Assembly (NCBI GenBank): GCA_004009845.1
Contig: RMBW01000168.1
Coordinates: 1-42,439 of the forward strand
Direction: 5' to 3'
Length of the DNA: 42,439 bases
From: Davidsoniella eucalypti
Lineage: Eukaryota > Ascomycota > Sordariomycetes > Microascales > Ceratocystidaceae
Shown: positions 13,001-22,044 of the stretch, piece after piece
How the letters are laid out: every line of letters begins with the position of its first letter
How positions within the stretch are numbered: position 1 is the stretch's first letter
Position numbers and translations under genes: made by a program
Notes under the pieces: generated by a model
Database searches by the model: none
Seen by the model: only the letters and a program-made list of their open reading frames with translations
What the model was told of the DNA's origin: nothing

Positions 13001-15704
13001 ATGAAGTCATCGTCCACGATTCGGAGCCTACGTCAACGGCCGGCGTGACCACCAAGCTTACGCGGTAACCGAGCGGCCAATGTGCTGCTTTTTGATCACC
13101 GTAGTATAAGAGCATACATCACCTACACGATACTAGCCCTGGTTCTTACCTTTTGCACGTTGACCTACTATTCTGGGGCCTTTACGGAGACTAGATTGTA
13201 TCTTTCTGAGACAGACGTCATTACTAGCGATACTTTCTTCTATGGGCAATCCGAACCTGTCTATCCATCCCGTAAGTAGTGAAATGTATGACTAGGTAGT
13301 ATGCTTTGCTAACATTGGAATCATGCAGCATTGATTACGGGTATAGGATCTTGGAAGGATGCTTACCAGAAAGCTATCAAGTTCGTTTCTAGTCTTACCC
13401 TGGAAGAACGAGTAAGCTTTCCCTACTGATTAGCCCCAAGTCGTATTGTCGAAGCTAATACACCATGCCACTCTAGGTAAACTTGACATCTGGGATTACA
13501 ACTCCCAATGGGTGTGTTGGATGGGTTCCAGCCATCGAGAGAGTTGGATTTCCTGGTCTTTGTACAGATGATGCCGGTAATGGTCTTCGCAACGCTGACT
13601 TTGTAAGCTCATGGCCAAGTGGAATTCATGTTGGCGCATCATGGAATCGCAACCTTAGCTATCTTCGCGCGTACGGTATGGGTGATGAGTTCAAACGAAA
13701 AGGCGTCAACCTTCTCCTTGGACCTGTCGTTGGCCCGATGGGCAGAATAGTCAGAGGTGGACGTAACTGGGAAGGAATATCAGTCGACCCTTATCTGGCT
13801 GGTCAGCTGGTATTTGAAACCGTGAAAGGACACCAAGACGCTGGTGTAATGGCAAGTACAAAGGTATGGTGACGTCTATCTGATATCCACTAACATTGAA
13901 GAATACTGACTAACGTTCGCAGCATTACATCGCCAACGAACAAGAGATGTATAGATGGCCCCGTGATGGCATCGAAGCTATTTCTGCCAATATAGATGAT
14001 CGAACTCTTCATGAATTCTATCTGTGGCCATTTCAAGATGCTGTCAAGGCTGGTACTGTTAACATTATGTGCTCATACCAACGATTAAACAACTCTTATG
14101 CTTGTCAAAATAGCAAATCTTTGAACGGTCTACTGAAGACAGAACTTGGCTTTCAAGGCTTTGTTGTATCCGATTGGAGAGCACAGCATTCTGGCGTTGC
14201 TGCTTCATTGGCTGGCCTTGATATGGCTATGCCCACGCATGAAGGCTTTTGGGGCCAGAAACTAGTCGAAGCTGTCAGAAATGGCTCGGTTCCTGAGAGC
14301 AGAATAGATGATATGGCTCATAGGTAAGTTGCCCCTGGTTGGCCTTTTTGACTGTACATAGACTTACCCGCACTAATTAGAATAATGGCGTCTTGGTTTA
14401 AGCTGAATCAAAACTCAACGATTCCTACACCTGGAACTAATCGCCCACACTCCATTCTTGATGACCATCCTGTAGTGGATGCTAGACGGAAGAAATTTCG
14501 GAAGCATCTTTTTGACGGAGCCGTGGAAGGACATGTTCTTGTCAAGAACGTTCGCCAATCTCTTCCTCTGAAGAACCCTCGCATGATTTCAATCTTTGGT
14601 TACTCTGCAAAGTCACCTGATATTGTTAACCCAGGGACTGGAATTAGCTTTGGCGATCCTGTCGATACTAGCTTCTTTGGATCTGCTATCGCTCCAAATG
14701 GCACGATGATATCCGGGGGAGGATCCGGCGCCACATCACCTTCCAACCTCATATCACCATTCGAAGCTCTGAAAATAAGGGCTTATCAGAATGGAACTGC
14801 TATGTTTTGGGACTTTGTTAATCCCGAACCGGAGGTTGACTCCGTCTCAGATGTCTGCCTTGTTTTCGGAAATGCATGGGCAGCCGAGAAATTCGACCGG
14901 CCTAATCTCCATGACGACTACACGGACGGTCTTATCAAACATGTTGCTTCCAAGTGTTCTAACACTATTGTGGTCATCCATAATAGCGGAGTTCGTCTTG
15001 TCGACCAGTTTGCTGACCATGACAACATCACGGCCATAATATTCGGACATCTGCCGGGCGAAGATAGCGGGTCTGCAATCACTGCTATCTTGTATGGCGA
15101 CGTTGATCCTTCCGGAAGGCTGCCTTACACTGTAGCACATAACGAAACAGACTATCTCACAGCCAATCCTGATCTACCCGAAGGCGAATATCAGATATAT
15201 CCACAGTCCAACTATACTGAAGGCGTGTTCATCGATTACCGTTACTTTGACCAAAATAACATAACACCGAGGTATGAGTTTGGATTTGGATTGAGTTATA
15301 CCACCTTTGGGTATGATGAGCTATCAGTTATACGCCAACAGAATATCGACTTCGGAGAGCTTCCATCCGGGCCAGTTGTTGAGGGCGGACAAGAAGACCT
15401 TTGGGATATTCTTTACATAGCTAAAGCTACCGTGAGAAATACCGGCACTCGTAAAGGCGTTGAAGTTGCACAGCTTTACATTGGAATTCCTGACGGGGAT
15501 GCCCCTAGAAAGCAACTCAGAGGCTTTGAGAAAGTTGAGATAGAAATTGGCGAAGCAGTGGAAGTGACGTTTCATCTTACTCGAAGAGATCTGAGTTATT
15601 GGGATGTAGTCGCTCAGAAATGGCGGTTACCAAGAGGAACCTTTCAGATATTTGTGGGCAGTAGCAGCCGGATTTTGCCTCTAACTTTGTCTTTCGATAT
15701 ATAG
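13001..15704 (+). CDS. Membrane-anchored GH3 beta-glucosidase, with in-frame TGA near the start
   Basis: Five exons: 13001-13271, 13329-13411, 13477-13863, 13923-14323 and 14381-15704; introns are 57-65 nt with GT/AG ends. The frame gives about 820 residues. Order: short basic N-terminal tail, one hydrophobic span (AYITYTILALVLTFCTLTYY), the GH3 N-terminal barrel with KHYIANEQE across the exon 3/4 junction, the catalytic nucleophile Asp in VVSDWRAQ (codon 14172-14174), the GH3 C-terminal domain, and a fibronectin type III-like domain ending at LSFDI. Known: GH3 enzymes release glucose from cellobiose and other beta-glucosides. The span with no clear cleavage site suggests a type II membrane anchor facing the secretory lumen or cell exterior. 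Odd: the only in-frame ATG upstream (13001) is followed 15 codons later by TGA (13046-13048). No other ATG lies in frame before the catalytic domain, so this copy may be a pseudogene or need an unseen upstream exon. Confidence 0.85.
13046..13048 (+). other. In-frame TGA in the N-terminal tail of the GH3 gene
   Basis: Codon 16 counted from the ATG at 13001. The sequence on both sides is in the same frame and reads as one basic cytoplasmic tail leading into the membrane span. A single C-to-T change (CGA to TGA) would explain it. No intron of plausible size removes it. Confidence 0.7.
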
Positions 15705-16064
15705 TAGTAGTTATATAACATAGCTAACTATAGGATTTAAGAATATATTTGTACAAATTAAACCCAACGGCAAACAATATTGAATAGAGTATAAATCTTA
15801 GAGCATCAAAAAGGGTTACAAACCCTATCTACGTAGTTACACAGTAAAATATATGAGTAATAACACGGTACTACTCTTACTTATACATTGCTTTCATCCA
15901 TCACAGGGACGATCCACTTAGACCAGCAAAGCTTATCATGCGATCTTTGAAAGCTACGATAAAACAACAACAGCTCACACACTGACTTCACTGAAATACT
16001 ATCGTACTTCTAAGGCCCCAACTTTTATACCAACGTCAATCTCTGTCTTGAGCTCTTATACAGT
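15705..16064. other. Intergenic, GH3 terminator side and PhyH promoter
   Basis: Only 360 bases. The left part is AT-rich with ATATAA-like stretches, as expected for a 3' UTR. The right part is C/A-rich just before the PhyH start at 16065. No other feature was seen. Confidence 0.5.
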
Positions 16065-16979
16065 ATGACTACCGACCAAGGTCTCACGTCGGCACAGGTG
16101 GAGTCTTATTATCGTGATGGTTATCTGATTATCCCCGATGCCTTGAGACCTGAGACAGTTGCCGGCTTACTCGCCGAAGCCAAGTCTCTGCTTGCCAACT
16201 TTTCACTGGACGACCATCCCATGACTCGTTTTTCCACTGGCGAGAAGAGTGACCATGTTGGCGACGATTACTTTCTTTCCTCTGGCGATAAGATCCGATA
16301 CTTCTTCGAAGAAGATGCTTTCGACGCCAATGGCGTTCTCAACAAGCCAAAAGAACGAGCTGTGAACAAGATTGGCCACTATCTTCACGGCCTATCACTC
16401 CCATTCGCCCGGCTTCTGGCCGAAAACAACGGCGAGCCAACATCGCCTGCTGCCATCGCCCGGGCTGTTGGATATAAAGATCCGCGCTGTCTACAGAGCA
16501 TGGTTATCTGCAAACAGCCAGAGATTGGAGGTGCGGTACCGCCGCACCAAGATTCTACTTTTCTTTATACGGACCCGCCGTCGGCTATGGGCTTCTGGTA
16601 TGCCTTGGAAGACGCAACTCTGGAGAATGGATGCTTGAGCTTTCTGCCTGGCTCGCATCGTTGGGCACCTGTGACTACTCGCATGGTACGTAAGGCGGGA
16701 GATAAGGGTACAGAGATGATCCCAAACCCAGGCCCGCAGTTCCCTCTTGGGGAGGGTTATGGAGGAGAAGAGAAGGGCGGCGAATATGTCCCGGGTGAAG
16801 TCAAGGCTGGATCCTTAGTGCTCATTCATGGCAACTTACTGCACAAGAGTGAATATAACACTGGCAAGAAGGGACGTATCATTTACACCTTTCATTGCAT
16901 TGAGGGTGAGAACTCGGAGTATGACAAGAGAAACTGGTTACAACCTCCAGTTGAGGGTTTCACGAGACTATTCAAGTAG
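16065..16979 (+). CDS. Phytanoyl-CoA dioxygenase family protein, PHYHD1-like, 304 aa
   Basis: A single uninterrupted exon. The protein is a non-haem Fe(II)/2-oxoglutarate dioxygenase. The iron ligands are visible as H161 and D163 in PPHQDSTF and the distal H260 in LIHGNLLHKSEYN. R271 in KKGRIIYTFH is the likely 2-oxoglutarate carboxylate anchor. Other family marks are YFLSSGDKIRYFFEE (about 69-83), LEDATLENGCLSFLPGSH (181-198) and a C-terminal NWLQPP. These match the PHYHD1 branch better than peroxisomal PHYH. There is no signal peptide, and the C-terminus RLFK is not a good PTS1, so a cytosolic location is likely. The physiological substrate of this branch is not established, so I do not assign one. 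All catalytic residues are intact. The ATG at 16065 begins the conserved region and is the first in frame. Confidence 0.92.
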   Translation: MTTDQGLTSAQVESYYRDGYLIIPDALRPETVAGLLAEAKSLLANFSLDDHPMTRFSTGEKSDHVGDDYFLSSGDKIRYFFEEDAFDANGVLNKPKERAVNKIGHYLHGLSLPFARLLAENNGEPTSPAAIARAVGYKDPRCLQSMVICKQPEIGGAVPPHQDSTFLYTDPPSAMGFWYALEDATLENGCLSFLPGSHRWAPVTTRMVRKAGDKGTEMIPNPGPQFPLGEGYGGEEKGGEYVPGEVKAGSLVLIHGNLLHKSEYNTGKKGRIIYTFHCIEGENSEYDKRNWLQPPVEGFTRLFK

Positions 16980-17270
16980 AAAGGAATATAATGTCTCTAT
17001 GTGCCAAGACATGGATGATATGATATAATATACACAGTAGTAAGATCGCTAAGCTTTGCGTTTTTGAAGTTTTCATATTTTTTCTATTTACTAACCGTAA
17101 ACTCCATGCCCGGTGAGATATAGTATGCATGAGTACTGAAACCAAGGAAATATTCAAATATGCAATAAGGATAGATCAAAACAGCCCCCAGACGCCTAGA
17201 GAAATCAAGGCCCCTAATCTTAATATGATCTTCTTTCATTCAGTAACGTAGAATATATATTTTTGCTGAT

Positions 17271-18485
17271 TTAGTCACTGTCGTCATCGCTGCTATCAGC
17301 TTCACTAGAAGAGGAGGAATCGGAGCTGGAATCAGAAGCGACTGCTTTCTTACTGGGCTTGGGAGCAACCTTCTTAGGCTGAGGCTTTTCATCTTCTGAA
17401 TCGGAGTCTGACTCCGATTCAGAGCTTGATGAGTCGGTATCGTCAGCCATGATACGCTTCTTGCGAGAACGGACCTTCTTGCCGTTTGGCTTGAGCGCAG
17501 GCGCCGCAGGCTTCTCTTCTTCAACCTCAACCTTTTTGGGTTCTGGTAGTGCTTCGACCTTGGCAGCATCCTTGGTAGCACCGGCTGCCACACTCTCCCC
17601 GAGCTCGGCAATGATTGTGTCCGCACGCATGCGCTTGATTAATCTCTTGACCATGTTCGCGCCCTCTTCGCCCGCCTCTGAAGATGTGATCGCAGTCTCG
17701 TCTAGACGAGTAGACTTTGCCTGCTCGCGTAGAATTTCGGCTAGGCGCACATGGTATTTGGCGTTAGCCGCCATCTGGGCCGCCGTAGGCGTAGGAGCAG
17801 CCTGACCTTCGGGCGGTGCGACACCGGCCACTTGCTCGATATCGGCCTTTTGGATTTCACGCGCAGCCTCGACTAGACGCACGCGGGCGTAGCCCTGAAT
17901 GTCGAGAATGTAGTCGTAGAATGTATCGATGTCGCGCGACGGCAGCATGGATGGGTTGTATAGGTATTTGATCAGCAGGGTTTGGTGGTTCTTGTTGAAC
18001 TTCCAGGCAGCACGTGCCGCCTTCCATAGACGGAGGTATTCAAGTGACCCAGTAATATCGGTAGTGGTAGTGACAGCAGAGCTAGAGGCGGATTTAGGCT
18101 TCTTGGTCTTTGGCTTCTTAGGCTTCTTTGCGGGCGTGGGTGGATGCATAACGCTCGAACGGGACTGGGTGTTGGTATCGGCAGTGAAAGAGACATTTTT
18201 GCGGCGGTTATCAGTGGGAGTCTGGTTATCGAATCGCGGCTTTTTGTATTCAGAGTGAGGGGTCGTTGATGACGAAGCACCGGCATCGTGAGATCTGAAG
18301 GAGGAGCGGAGAGGAGTGTTGTTGCTTCCCGTGGCAGAGTCGAACTTGCGCTTGGCGGGAGAGTTGTATGAAGATGACGCGGAATAAGCCGGCGCGGGAG
18401 CCGGCGCTGGAGTCGGAGCCGGAGCGTCTGAGCCACCGGCACCTTTGAGCTTGAGGCCCAGCCTCTTCCAAGCAGGAACAGACAT
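17271..18485 (-). CDS. WKF-domain protein (C7orf50-like), nucleolar type, 404 aa
   Basis: A single exon. I start at the ATG at 18483-18485 (MSVPAWKRLGLKLKG), which opens the conserved N-terminus; an in-frame ATG 12 codons upstream is less likely. After an Ala/Pro-rich and basic region (KKPKKPKTKKPK, about 120-131) comes the WKF domain, residues about 149-210, with the signature LWKAARAAWKFNKNHQTLL and a following DIDTFYDYILDIQGYARVRL helix pair. The C-terminus alternates acidic serine tracts with Lys/Pro segments and ends in a long Ser/Asp tail, like SRP40/Nopp140-type CK2 targets. Known: the WKF family (human C7orf50) is nucleolar and linked to ribosome biogenesis; the exact role is unclear. 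KNVSF at about 96-100 fits an RVxF phosphatase-docking motif. It is divergent from the proteasome gene, about 650 bp away. Confidence 0.85.
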   Translation of the reverse strand: MSVPAWKRLGLKLKGAGGSDAPAPTPAPAPAPAYSASSSYNSPAKRKFDSATGSNNTPLRSSFRSHDAGASSSTTPHSEYKKPRFDNQTPTDNRRKNVSFTADTNTQSRSSVMHPPTPAKKPKKPKTKKPKSASSSAVTTTTDITGSLEYLRLWKAARAAWKFNKNHQTLLIKYLYNPSMLPSRDIDTFYDYILDIQGYARVRLVEAAREIQKADIEQVAGVAPPEGQAAPTPTAAQMAANAKYHVRLAEILREQAKSTRLDETAITSSEAGEEGANMVKRLIKRMRADTIIAELGESVAAGATKDAAKVEALPEPKKVEVEEEKPAAPALKPNGKKVRSRKKRIMADDTDSSSSESESDSDSEDEKPQPKKVAPKPSKKAVASDSSSDSSSSSEADSSDDDSD

Positions 18486-19134
18486 TGTTCTGTTGAAGAG
18501 AGATGGTGAGATAGAAGTCAAGTTGAGACGATGGCGGCTTATGGAAGTTTGAAGAAGACAGTCTAGGATGCAGGTAGATAATGGCAGTAAAGAATTGATA
18601 CTGATCCACCGAATTGGAGTGTTGGGGGCGATTGGAGGTGTGAAAGTGAAACTATCGTGATGGGCAAAACACCGTTGAATCTAATCGCATCTAAATCTAG
18701 ATTGTGATAATTTGCAAACATTTGTATTTTTTTTTAATTCTTATCTTATCGGCTTGCTTCTGTTCAGGGTCGACTTCGAAAAAATGCCCCGCTATTGTGA
18801 GGAAGCAGGGTGCAGGCTACCAGCTGTCGCAGGCTCTATCAGCTGGCTAGTGCCACTCGCTGGCGGCCGGTGACGCTTTTCCAGTTCCAGCCTGGTGGCC
18901 CTTTTGTCAATGGGGAAGCTTTGCTGCAATAGAAGCTCGAATTCCATAGTAAGGCAGCTTCTTGCGCACGCGTACGAACTATATCCAATTGTCTAGCTGC
19001 CAGTAATCCAGCATTCTGCACAACTCCAATTGCGACTTCACAACTTACCACCACCTGCACCTCTAGTGTTCGATAGCATTGGACTTACGCTGACTTTGTT
19101 TATTCTCTTGTTTTCCTTCTAAAACACCTTCACC
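18486..19134. promoter_or_regulatory. Divergent promoter region, WKF gene and proteasome alpha-1
   Basis: About 650 bases between two start codons facing away from each other, so both promoters must lie here. It includes an A/T-rich stretch near 18690-18745 and a pyrimidine-rich run just before the proteasome ATG. I looked for the yeast proteasome control element (GGTGGCAAA) and found only a partial likeness (GGTGGCCC) near 18893, which I do not count. Confidence 0.55.
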
Positions 19135-20198
19135 ATGGCCGGTAAGCCTGCCAATTCGCCCCGCCATCGTAGCCTTGCTTTGGAGCTTCACCAAGCTATG
19201 TTTTTGCTGATTATCACGATATACTAACAACTTTGGCTTAGGCTCCGGTTCTGACAGACATATCACCATCTTCTCTGAACAGGGTCGCCTGTATCAGGTC
19301 GGTATGTCAACGCTGCTCCTCCGACTCTGGTCCCTCCATAACTATCCACGATAACCGCTAATATCAAAGATCTTTTGTAGAGTATGCGTTCAAGGCTATC
19401 ACAGCCGCTAACATCATGTCGGTTGGCGTTAGAGGCAAGGACTGCGCCGTTGTGCTGTCCCAAAAGAAGGTTCCTGTAAGTCCAACTCTGCAGACTCCCA
19501 CAGCTTCACAATATGTGATTACAAATACTGACTTCCACATAGGACAAGCTGATCGACCCCTCCTCCGTTACCCACATCTTCCGTATATCCCCCTCCGTCG
19601 GTTGCGTCATGACCGGATCTATCGCCGATGCGAGACCGTTTGCCCAGCGTGCGCAGGGTGAGGCTGCCGACTTCAAGTACAGATACGGCTACGAAATGCC
19701 CGCCGATGCTGTTGCCAAGCGTCTGGCTAACATCAGCCAAGTCTATACCCAGAGAGTAAGTTATTATACATGACCAACTTCAGTTCGTTCTAAGCTAACC
19801 TTAGTCGTTAGGCAATGATGCGCCCTTATGGTATCGCTACCACCTTGATATCTCTTGACGAGGAGTACGGCCCCCAGCTGTTCAAGTGTGACCCTGCCGG
19901 CTACTATGTTGGTTACAAGGGTACTGCTGCCGGACCCAAGCAACAAGAAGCTGTTAACCACCTTGAGAAGAAGTTGCGCAACAAGAACTGCGCCGATGGT
20001 TCATGGGAGGATGTTGTGGAACTGGCCATCACTACCCTAAGCACCGTTTTAAGCATGGATTTCAAGAAGAACGAGATCGAGATTGGTATTGTCGGTGGTC
20101 CTCGGGCTGATGGTCAAGAAGGTACGGAGCCGGGCTTCAGAACTCTTACTGAAGAAGAGATCGATGAGCGGTTGCAGGCGATCGCTGAGAAGGACTAA
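19135..20198 (+). CDS. SCL1: 20S proteasome subunit alpha-1 (Scl1/PSMA6 type), 253 aa
   Basis: Five exons: 19135-19141 (only 7 nt), 19242-19301, 19381-19475, 19543-19755 and 19812-20198; together 762 nt with stop, and every junction keeps frame. The first intron has a clear TACTAACA branch site near 19222. The protein starts MAGSGSDRHITIFSEQGRLYQVEYAFKA, the proteasome alpha-subunit N-terminal signature, and continues with KDCAVVLSQKKVPDKL, ISQVYTQRAMMRP and CDPAGYYVGYKGTAAG. These place it in the alpha-1 (PSMA6/Scl1) class rather than the other six alpha subunits. Known: alpha subunits are non-catalytic, form the outer rings of the 20S core and gate substrate entry; the conserved N-terminal tail is part of the gate. 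The length matches orthologues and nothing is broken. Confidence 0.95.
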
Positions 20199-21111
20199 AC
20201 TACTTTCTTCCTAAACCCAAGGAAGGGAATGAATAGTTCAAAGAATGGAAATAATAGTAGTAACCATGTCATATACATTACAGCTTTTTTTTTTAAATGA
20301 GATACGCCAAACACTGTTAACTCGTATCGGTATAGGATATAGTCCTGCTTGGCTTCTGGCTACTGAGGGTTGGTTTGATTTTATCCTTTGACGTATACCT
20401 AATACTGTGCCACACCAATACCACGGTAAGCCTCGGTTCTAGACATCCGGCTTGTGGTAAACATGGAGGTCCGATTTTGATTTGATTATATTTGATTATA
20501 TTTAACGTCTACCTAAATCACTAAGATCATACGACGCCGAATTGGTTACCGGACAGATATTTAAGTCCTCCGCTCGACAAACTCAATAGCTTTGTATGTT
20601 CGGGACGACATTGTCCCCTAGTCCCGAAGAACTAGTAGTCCACACTTCCACCATGAGCAGCAGTAAAACAAAAACAAAAAAAACAAAAAGGAGTAATAGA
20701 AACATAAAAACAAAAACATAGAACAGTAAATAGGAAAAACAGAGACAATAACCAAAACAAATCCTCCTCAGTCACTTCCCCCCTCCGCTGTACTTGTCTG
20801 GCCCGCTGATGGGGCTTTTTCTCTCGGCGCATGGGCTCTGTAGTGCCGCCATTTCACCTCCAGTCTCTTGGCAAGGTATTTGCAGGAGCTCTCTTTCCGA
20901 AGTAGCTTTTTGACCAAGCTAGTCCGGAGTGGCACAGTTTCTTTCCGTATCCATATGTTCGAAACGGTCATGGAACTCCGCAAAGTCGCCATGGCCTGTC
21001 CGGGCAGTTAGGATCCGTCCCGCTGTAGATCTGTGCTGGTCCTCAAGTCAGTCCACCTTGTAGACAGTCTTTGTTTCAAAGCGAACCCCAAGGTGCTTTC
21101 TCGGCTCGCAC

Positions 21112-21124
21112 TCCGCTAACTGGT
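21112..21124. repeat. Target-site duplication of element B, left copy
   Basis: TCCGCTAACTGGT, identical to the copy at 21869-21881. Removing element B with one copy joins the LINE reading frame, which supports insertion rather than chance. Confidence 0.85.
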
Positions 21125-21868
21125 TTGATTTGATTTGATTTGATTATATTTAACGTCTACCTAAATCACTAAGATCATACGACGCCGGATTGGCTACCGG
21201 ACAGATATTTAACGTCCTCCGCTCGACAACTCAATAGCTTTGTATGTGCGGGACGAGACCGTCCCCTAGCCCCGAAGAACTAGTGGTCCATACCTCCACT
21301 ATGAGCAACAAAAACAAATACAAAAAAAAAAAAAAAAAAAAAACCAGTGCATCCACAAAACTATTCCCCAAAAGACAGATCCACAAAACCAACTCCTAAG
21401 TGGAGCTACCATCCCCACTATTCAGTGAGCCTCCAAGAGGCTGGTGATCGTGGCCGTAAGAATGAAAAATTTGGCGTAATCAAGTCGGGTGCTATGGATG
21501 AAGCAACAGCGACAAGATTCCCGCGCCGCGGGGTCGGGCATCCGGAACCTTCAAAAGGCTGCCCGCCGTGTGTGAGTGTGGCTCCCTGAGGTGAGTGGAT
21601 AGACTCGGGAGACCAACGATCGAAAAGGTGCGGGGTCGGTCGCTGGTGAGAACGTCCCTCGAGAGGGGAAATCGGGCTCAAGGCCTCACGAAACGGTGCT
21701 TTGAAGTCGACAAATGTCGAAAAAGAAAACGAGAATGGACAGCAGCATTGGGGATATGTGCTGGTCGCTCTTAAAACCCACGACGAAGGGGAAAGATTCG
21801 TCTTTGGACGGAGGGGGAGGTACTCGAACTCAAAGGTACCCCCCCGAGGGTTGTAGGAGGGAAGGTTG
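21125..21868 (-). mobile_element. Non-autonomous retroelement B nested in the LINE relic
   Basis: 744 bases bounded by perfect 13-bp direct repeats (TCCGCTAACTGGT). In minus orientation it begins CAACCTTCCCTCCTACAACC and ends in repeated AAATC units, a non-LTR style tail. Its 5' body (about 21540-21868) is clearly similar to the 5' body of element C at 40881-41220. Its 3' 215 bases are very similar, roughly nine in ten by eye, to the 3' end of the LINE relic A at 20476-20690. A T22 run (A22 on the plus strand, about 21322-21343) separates the two parts. It holds an open minus frame of about 170 codons, but the frame has no recognised domain and part of it reads into flanking LINE sequence. 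There is no reverse transcriptase, so it must have been mobilised in trans. Confidence 0.75.
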
Positions 21869-21881
21869 TCCGCTAACTGGT
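21869..21881. repeat. Target-site duplication of element B, right copy
   Basis: TCCGCTAACTGGT, the partner of 21112-21124, directly next to the 5' end (CAACCTTCCC on the minus strand) of element B. Confidence 0.85.
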
Positions 21882-21949
21882 CCGGGCGCCGAAATTTCAG
21901 GCCGAGCCACAGATTATGGCCGGCATTTTCACTCAATAAGAAAAGTAAA

Positions 21950-22021
21950 TCCGATATGGTCTAGGGGCTAGGATATCTCGCTCTCACCGAGAAGGCCGGG
22001 GTTCGATTCCCCGTATCGGAG
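21950..22021 (+). tRNA. tRNA-Glu (CTC)
   Basis: 72 nt with a perfect 7-bp acceptor stem (TCCGATA with TATCGGA) and discriminator G. The anticodon stem is TCTCG/CGAGA around the loop CTCTCAC, giving anticodon CTC at 21983-21985 (reads GAG, Glu). The internal A box lies around 21957-21968, and the B box GGTTCGATTCC is at 22000-22010. There is no intron. A T5 run at 22040-22044 can end Pol III transcription. The 5' end touches the LINE relic at 21949 directly, yet the tRNA itself looks intact. Confidence 0.95.
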
Positions 22022-22039
22022 CGTACATTGTTCAATACC

Positions 22040-22044
22040 TTTTT
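22040..22044 (+). terminator. Pol III terminator of tRNA-Glu
   Basis: A run of five T, 18 bases after the tRNA 3' end; oligo-T is the standard RNA polymerase III stop. Confidence 0.7.

Larger units (their letters stand above)
20476..21949 (-). mobile_element. Relic 3' end of a Tad-clade LINE (element A), interrupted by element B
   Basis: On the minus strand, and skipping the insertion at 21125-21868 plus one target copy, a single frame runs from near 21936 across the junction for about 45 codons to a stop. It then resumes in the same frame with RILTARTGHGDFAEFHDRF (about 20955-21025). That GHGDF-containing stretch is what I remember following the RNase H domain in ORF2 of fungal Tad-type LINEs. 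Further stops follow, so the copy is dead. Downstream is a T-rich 3' UTR, and the element ends in an AATCA-type repeat tail near 20476-20510, as non-LTR elements do. It is 5'-truncated, about 720 bases net. It abuts tRNA-Glu: TCCGAT, the first six bases of that tRNA, recurs at 20470-20475 as a possible short target duplication. Confidence 0.6.

Noticed and set aside
18890..18897. Possible proteasome control element (PACE/Rpn4 site) upstream of proteasome alpha-1
   Set aside because: Only GGTGGCCC is present, not GGTGGCAAA, and filamentous ascomycetes do not generally share the yeast element.
21418..21936. 172-codon minus-strand ORF as a single host gene
   Set aside because: It is a chimera of LINE relic sequence (first ~25 codons), the target duplication and element B, created by the insertion.
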